Below, one piece after another: positions 60,951 to 64,000 of a stretch of 64,000 nt of DNA. Position numbers and translations under genes: made by a program. The DNA comes from Cupriavidus taiwanensis LMG 19424 (GTDB lineage: Bacteria; Pseudomonadota; Gammaproteobacteria; Burkholderiales; Burkholderiaceae). The number at the start of each line of letters is the position of its first letter. The first letter of the stretch is position 1. The stretch lies in assembly GCF_000069785.1 (NCBI RefSeq), contig NC_010530.1, positions 304,001-368,000 of the forward strand, in the 5' to 3' direction. The notes below the pieces were generated by a model. The model saw nothing but the letters and a program-made list of their open reading frames with translations, had not been told where the DNA came from and made no database searches.

Positions 60951-61453
60951 TGCGATCGCGCCGCCAACTGCTTGCCGCCGCGGCTACCGCGTGCGCGCTG
61001 CTACTCGGCACCGCCAACGCCGCCGATCCCGCCAATCGTGTCGCCGTGTTCGATTCCGCCAACGCCGCGCGCATCGCCGCCAGCCAGCAGGGCAAGCCCT
61101 TCGTGCTGGTGGTGTGGTCGCTGGATTGCGTCTATTGCAAGCGCAATTTCGACGCGCTCGGCAAGCTGCGTGCGAAGCATCCCGAGCTGCGCGTGGTCAC
61201 GCTGTCCACGGACAGCGTCGAGTCCTTGCCACAGGTGCGGCAGGTGCTCGATCGCGTCAGGCTGGCGCGCAATGCATGGGTGTTCGGGCACGAGCCCCAG
61301 GAACGCCTGCGCTATGCGGTCGACCCGGACTGGATGGGCGAAATGCCGCGCACCTACTTCTATCGCGCCGACGGGCAGCGGCAGGGCGTGTCCGGCGTGA
61401 TCGGCGACGCCGACTGGGCACGGCACCTGCGCTGGGCCGGCATCGCGGGCTGA
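60947..61453 (+). CDS. Periplasmic thioredoxin-like protein
   Basis: A 168-residue protein with a twin-Arg-containing signal peptide (RSRRQLLAAAATACALLLGT, cut near ANA). The thioredoxin-type active site reads VWSLDCVYCKRNFDALGKL, a CxxC (CVYC) at about residue 60-63. LRVVTLSTDSVESLPQVRQV and a conserved cis-Pro region MPRTYFYRADG follow, as in TlpA/ResA-like proteins. AGGAGG precedes ATG 60947, which overlaps the Asp-box gene stop (ATGA). It may reduce or assemble the Cys-rich site of that neighbour; this is inference from the operon. Confidence 0.85.
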   Translation: MMRSRRQLLAAAATACALLLGTANAADPANRVAVFDSANAARIAASQQGKPFVLVVWSLDCVYCKRNFDALGKLRAKHPELRVVTLSTDSVESLPQVRQVLDRVRLARNAWVFGHEPQERLRYAVDPDWMGEMPRTYFYRADGQRQGVSGVIGDADWARHLRWAGIAG

Positions 61454-61460
61454 GACTGCC

Positions 61461-61485
61461 GCGGCGCCAGCCCGGCGCCGCCTTC
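61461..61485. terminator. Candidate terminator between convergent genes
   Basis: A perfect 8-bp stem GCGGCGCC / GGCGCCGC (61461-61468 with 61474-61481) with loop AGCCC lies seven bases after the thioredoxin-like gene stop and before the convergent DUF3597 gene. The following CTTCT is a poor T-tract, so efficiency is uncertain. Confidence 0.45.
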
Positions 61486-61496
61486 TACGTCATCAA

Positions 61497-61973
61497 TCAG
61501 GACAGTTCCTTCGGCAGCTTGCCGCCGTTGGCGGCCAGTTCCTGCATCAGGCGCTTGTGCAGCCACACGTTCATCGCCGCGGAATCGTTCATGTCGCCGG
61601 TGTAGTGCAGCTCGCGTGCCAGTTCCTTCCGGTGTTCCAGGCTGCTGTCGATGCCGAGCGCCTTCATCGTATCGACGATGGACGTGCGCCAGTTCAGCGT
61701 CTGCCCGCTTTGCTGCGCCATCCGGTCCATGATGGCCTCGACATCGACGCCCGACAGCGGCGCGGATTGCGCCCCGGCCGGCGACCCGGCGGTGCCCTGG
61801 ACGTTGCCCGCGGGCGCCGCGCCGGTGCCGGCAGTTGGCGCAGTGCCGGCTGGCGCGCCCGCTGAAGTTGGCGTTCCGGCGGCGGGTGGCGTGCCGGCAG
61901 TGGTCGCCGTGGTGGTTGCTGCGGGCTTGTCCTTGCCCAGCAGCTTGTTGAGGATGTCCTTGAAGATGCTCAT
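61497..61973 (-). CDS. DUF3597-like small protein
   Basis: A 158-residue soluble protein. It starts MSIFKDILNKLLGKDKPAAT, followed by a long low-complexity Ala/Thr/Gly/Pro linker (about 20-75). The conserved C-terminal domain has VDVEAIMDRMAQQSGQTLNW, then RTSIVDTMKALGIDSSLEHR and KELARELHYTGDMNDSAAMN, as in DUF3597 proteins, and resembles peptidoglycan-binding or LysM-associated small domains. The function is unknown. AGGAG precedes ATG 61973 by eight bases. The frame is open to 62228 but without protein-like sequence. Confidence 0.82.
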   Translation of the reverse strand: MSIFKDILNKLLGKDKPAATTTATTAGTPPAAGTPTSAGAPAGTAPTAGTGAAPAGNVQGTAGSPAGAQSAPLSGVDVEAIMDRMAQQSGQTLNWRTSIVDTMKALGIDSSLEHRKELARELHYTGDMNDSAAMNVWLHKRLMQELAANGGKLPKELS

Positions 61974-62199
61974 GGCGGGCTCCTGAAGGGTGAACGGGGC
62001 AGCAAGCCCTTGCAGGTTCCGGGCCACCGTCGCGGCGCGTTGCCGCGGCGCCTGTAACCCAGCCCGTCCGCCGCATCGTTTGTAAATGGTGCATGTAGCG
62101 GGTTCGGCTTCCACCCGACGACCGCTGGCATCGGCCAAGTGCCGTGTCCTTTGCACCGTTGCAAGAAGGCCGTGAGGCACCGCGCGGTGGCGGCCGATA

Positions 62200-63189
62200 T
62201 CAATCCGGCTTGATACCGGCCCGCGCAATGATCGGCCGCCAGCGCTGCTGCTCCTGCGCGATGAAGCGCGAGAACTCCGCCGGCGTGCCGCCCACCACGA
62301 TGGCCGCGTCCGCGCTCAGGCGTTCGACCGAGCTCTGGCTCTTCACGGCTTTCATGGTGGCGTCGGCCAGCTTGTCGGCGGCGGCCTGCGGCAGCGAGGC
62401 CGGCGCCAGCAGGCCATACCACTGTGTCATCTCGAAGCCGGGATAGCCTTGCTCGGCCACCGTGGGCACGTCGGGCAACTGCGCGATGCGCTGGGTCGTG
62501 CCGGTGGCGATGCAGCGCACCTTGCCGGCCTTGATGAACTGCAGGATCGCCGGTGCCCCGACCGCGGCGGCGTCGAGCCGGCCGGACAGCAGGTCGGTGA
62601 TCTGCGGGCCGCTGCCGCGGTACGGCACGTGGGTGATGAAGGTGCCGGTGGCGGCCTTCAGGTATTCGAAGGCCAGGTGGCCGGCGCTGCCGTTGCCGGC
62701 CGAACCATAGTTCAGCTTGCCGGGCTTGCTCTTGGCCAGCGCCACGAATTCCTTCAGGTTCTTCGCGGGCACGTCGGGATGGACCACGTACAGGCTCGGC
62801 ACCTTGGACAGCAGCGAGATCGCGCGGAAGTCCTTGACCGGGTCGTACGGCAGCTTCGGGAAGATGAAGGGATTGACCGCCAGCGTGCCGATATGGCCGA
62901 GGATCAGCGTGTGGTTGTCATCGGCGCGCGCGACCTCGCCCATCGCGATATTGCCGGCGGCGCCCGGCTTGTTTTCGACGAACACGGACACGCCGAGCAG
63001 CTTGGTCAGCTCCGCCGCGGTCGAACGCGCGACGATCTCGGAACTGCCGCCTGGCGCGAACGGCACCACCAGCCGGATGGGCTTGGCCGGCCACGCCTGG
63101 GCGCGGGCGAGCGAGGGCGCCAGCGCGCACGCGCCCAGCGCGGCGCTGGCCTTGAGCAGTTGGCGGCGAATGGGATTGGCTGCGGTCAT
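62200..63189 (-). CDS. Bug-family tripartite tricarboxylate transporter binding protein
   Basis: A 329-residue periplasmic binding protein. The signal peptide (IRRQLLKASAALGACALAPS, cut near ARA) is followed by PAKPIRLVVPFAPGGSSEIV, VENKPGAAGNIAMGEVARAD and LPYDPVKDFRAISLLSKVPS. THVPYRGSGPQITDLLSGRL, LPDVPTVAEQGYPGFEMTQW and GLLAPASLP complete the Bug pattern. AGGAG precedes ATG 63189 by six bases. No transporter membrane genes are near. A second bug gene lies 56 bases upstream on the same strand; the two share low identity by eye and so are probably not a recent duplication. Confidence 0.92.
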   Translation of the reverse strand: MTAANPIRRQLLKASAALGACALAPSLARAQAWPAKPIRLVVPFAPGGSSEIVARSTAAELTKLLGVSVFVENKPGAAGNIAMGEVARADDNHTLILGHIGTLAVNPFIFPKLPYDPVKDFRAISLLSKVPSLYVVHPDVPAKNLKEFVALAKSKPGKLNYGSAGNGSAGHLAFEYLKAATGTFITHVPYRGSGPQITDLLSGRLDAAAVGAPAILQFIKAGKVRCIATGTTQRIAQLPDVPTVAEQGYPGFEMTQWYGLLAPASLPQAAADKLADATMKAVKSQSSVERLSADAAIVVGGTPAEFSRFIAQEQQRWRPIIARAGIKPD

Positions 63190-63245
63190 GCTTGTCTCCT
63201 GGGGTTGCGGTAGCCGGGCCGCGAAGCGGCAGGGTGGCTGCGTGG

Positions 63246-64000
63246 TTATTCGGGCCGGATGTTGCCGTCGCGGATGACCTTGGCCCATAGCCGCGCCTGC
63301 CCGTCGATGAACTGTCGCGCTTGCGCCGGCGGTGCCGCCACGACTTCGCCACCAAGCTCGGCCACGCGCTGCCGAATCTCGGCGCTGGTCATCACCTTCT
63401 GCAGCGCGTCGGCAAGCCTGGCGGCGATCGGATCCGGGGTCGCGGCGGGGAGGAAGGCCGCGTTCCATTCATACACCTCGTAGCTGGCCACGCCGGCTTC
63501 CTGCATGGTCGGCACCGCGGGCAGCGCCGGGGTGCGGGCCCGGCTGGTCACCGCCAGCGGCTTGAGCTTGCCGGCCTGGATGTGCTGCAGGCTCGAGGCC
63601 ACGTTGGCAAAGAACAGCGGCACCTGTCCGGCAATGACGTCGGTCATGGCCGGGCCGCCGCCCTTGTAGGGCACGTGCAGCAGGTCGACCTCGGCGCGCT
63701 GCTCGAACAGCACGCCGGCCAGATGCTGCGCCGAGCCGTTGCCCGACGACGCAAAGGCAACCGAGCCCGGCTTCTGCCTGGCCATGGCGACGACATCGCT
63801 GACCTTGCCCGCCGGAAAGCTTGCAGTGGCGACCAGCACATTGGGATAGCGCGCCAGCACGCCGACCGGCCGGAACGCCTTGTCCGGATCGTAGGGCAGG
63901 CGCGGATAGAGGCTGGGATTCACGGCGTAGGACGAGGCATCGACCATCACCGTGTAGCCGTCGGGCGCGGCCTTGGCGACGTAGGCCGCGCCGATCTGCC
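63246..64000 (-). CDS. Bug-family binding protein, N-terminus cut by window edge
   Basis: The gene runs off the right end; 250 C-terminal residues are visible and the frame stays open to the last base (QIGAAYVAKAAPDGYTVMVD at the edge). Bug features are PSLYPRLPYDPDKAFRPVGV, GSVAFASSGNGSAQHLAGVL, LLHVPYKGGGPAMTDVIAGQ and LPAVPTMQEAGVASYEVYEW. The signal peptide and first part of the ligand pocket lie outside the window. Probably co-transcribed with the downstream bug gene. Confidence 0.9.
   Translation of the reverse strand, partial: QIGAAYVAKAAPDGYTVMVDASSYAVNPSLYPRLPYDPDKAFRPVGVLARYPNVLVATASFPAGKVSDVVAMARQKPGSVAFASSGNGSAQHLAGVLFEQRAEVDLLHVPYKGGGPAMTDVIAGQVPLFFANVASSLQHIQAGKLKPLAVTSRARTPALPAVPTMQEAGVASYEVYEWNAAFLPAATPDPIAARLADALQKVMTSAEIRQRVAELGGEVVAAPPAQARQFIDGQARLWAKVIRDGNIRPE

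Overview
The window is about 66% GC and reads as a chromosomal segment of a betaproteobacterium of the Burkholderiaceae. It is most likely Cupriavidus/Ralstonia-like, judging from the flg gene order, three Bug-type tricarboxylate-transporter binding proteins, CaiB-type CoA transferases, a CqsA/LqsS-type signalling pair and a tandem glycine riboswitch. No rRNA, tRNA, CRISPR array or complete prophage was seen.

Layout. 1-6.6 kb: the distal flg operon (end of flgG, flgH, flgI, flgJ, a REP-like doublet, flgK, flgL). 6.6-10.9 kb (minus): ligD, ku and a MerR-TPR gene, a bacterial end-joining operon. 11.1-18.2 kb: an orphan GH8 cellulase (bcsZ type), a DHFR/RibD-fold reductase, an ABC-F ATPase, class I aldolase and ilvD with a clear terminator. 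18.4-24.1 kb: a T6SS cargo module of vgrG, a low-GC two-domain cell-wall effector and a secreted candidate immunity protein. 24.1-29.3 kb: a LysR regulator, an MFS exporter and a two-subunit molybdenum hydroxylase. The promoters of lysR and of the hydroxylase share a 31-bp motif.

29.4-35 kb: a dCache-type diguanylate cyclase, an MscS-like channel, a solitary CapV-like patatin phospholipase and a receiver-like protein lacking the phospho-Asp. 35.2-39.1 kb (minus): a one-module adenylation-carrier-thioesterase protein with its own phosphopantetheinyl transferase, coupled by an ATGA overlap. 39.3-40.4 kb: two uncharacterised genes. 40.5-44.4 kb (minus): an acetamidase, two XapX membrane proteins and an unusual fusion of an AraC regulator to a second acetamidase. 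A 140-bp MITE-like element lies at 44.66-44.80 kb.

45-49 kb: a CoA transferase, then cqsA plus a histidine kinase for alpha-hydroxyketone signalling. 49.3-53.9 kb: an acyl-CoA dehydrogenase, a Bug protein and an IclR regulator divergent from a second CoA transferase, probably one catabolic unit. 54-64 kb: an MltF-like lytic transglycosylase behind a 15-bp tandem repeat, a DadA-like oxidoreductase under a tandem glycine riboswitch, a TonB receptor / Asp-box protein / thioredoxin-like operon, a DUF3597 protein and two more Bug proteins, the last cut by the window edge.

Most start codons were re-chosen from ribosome binding sites, signal peptides and family length, because GC-rich frames stay open far upstream of the real starts. 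The less ordinary material is the T6SS module, the AraC-acetamidase fusion, the A-T-TE/PPTase pair, the orphan patatin, the riboswitch-controlled dadA-like gene and the shared LysR-type motif.
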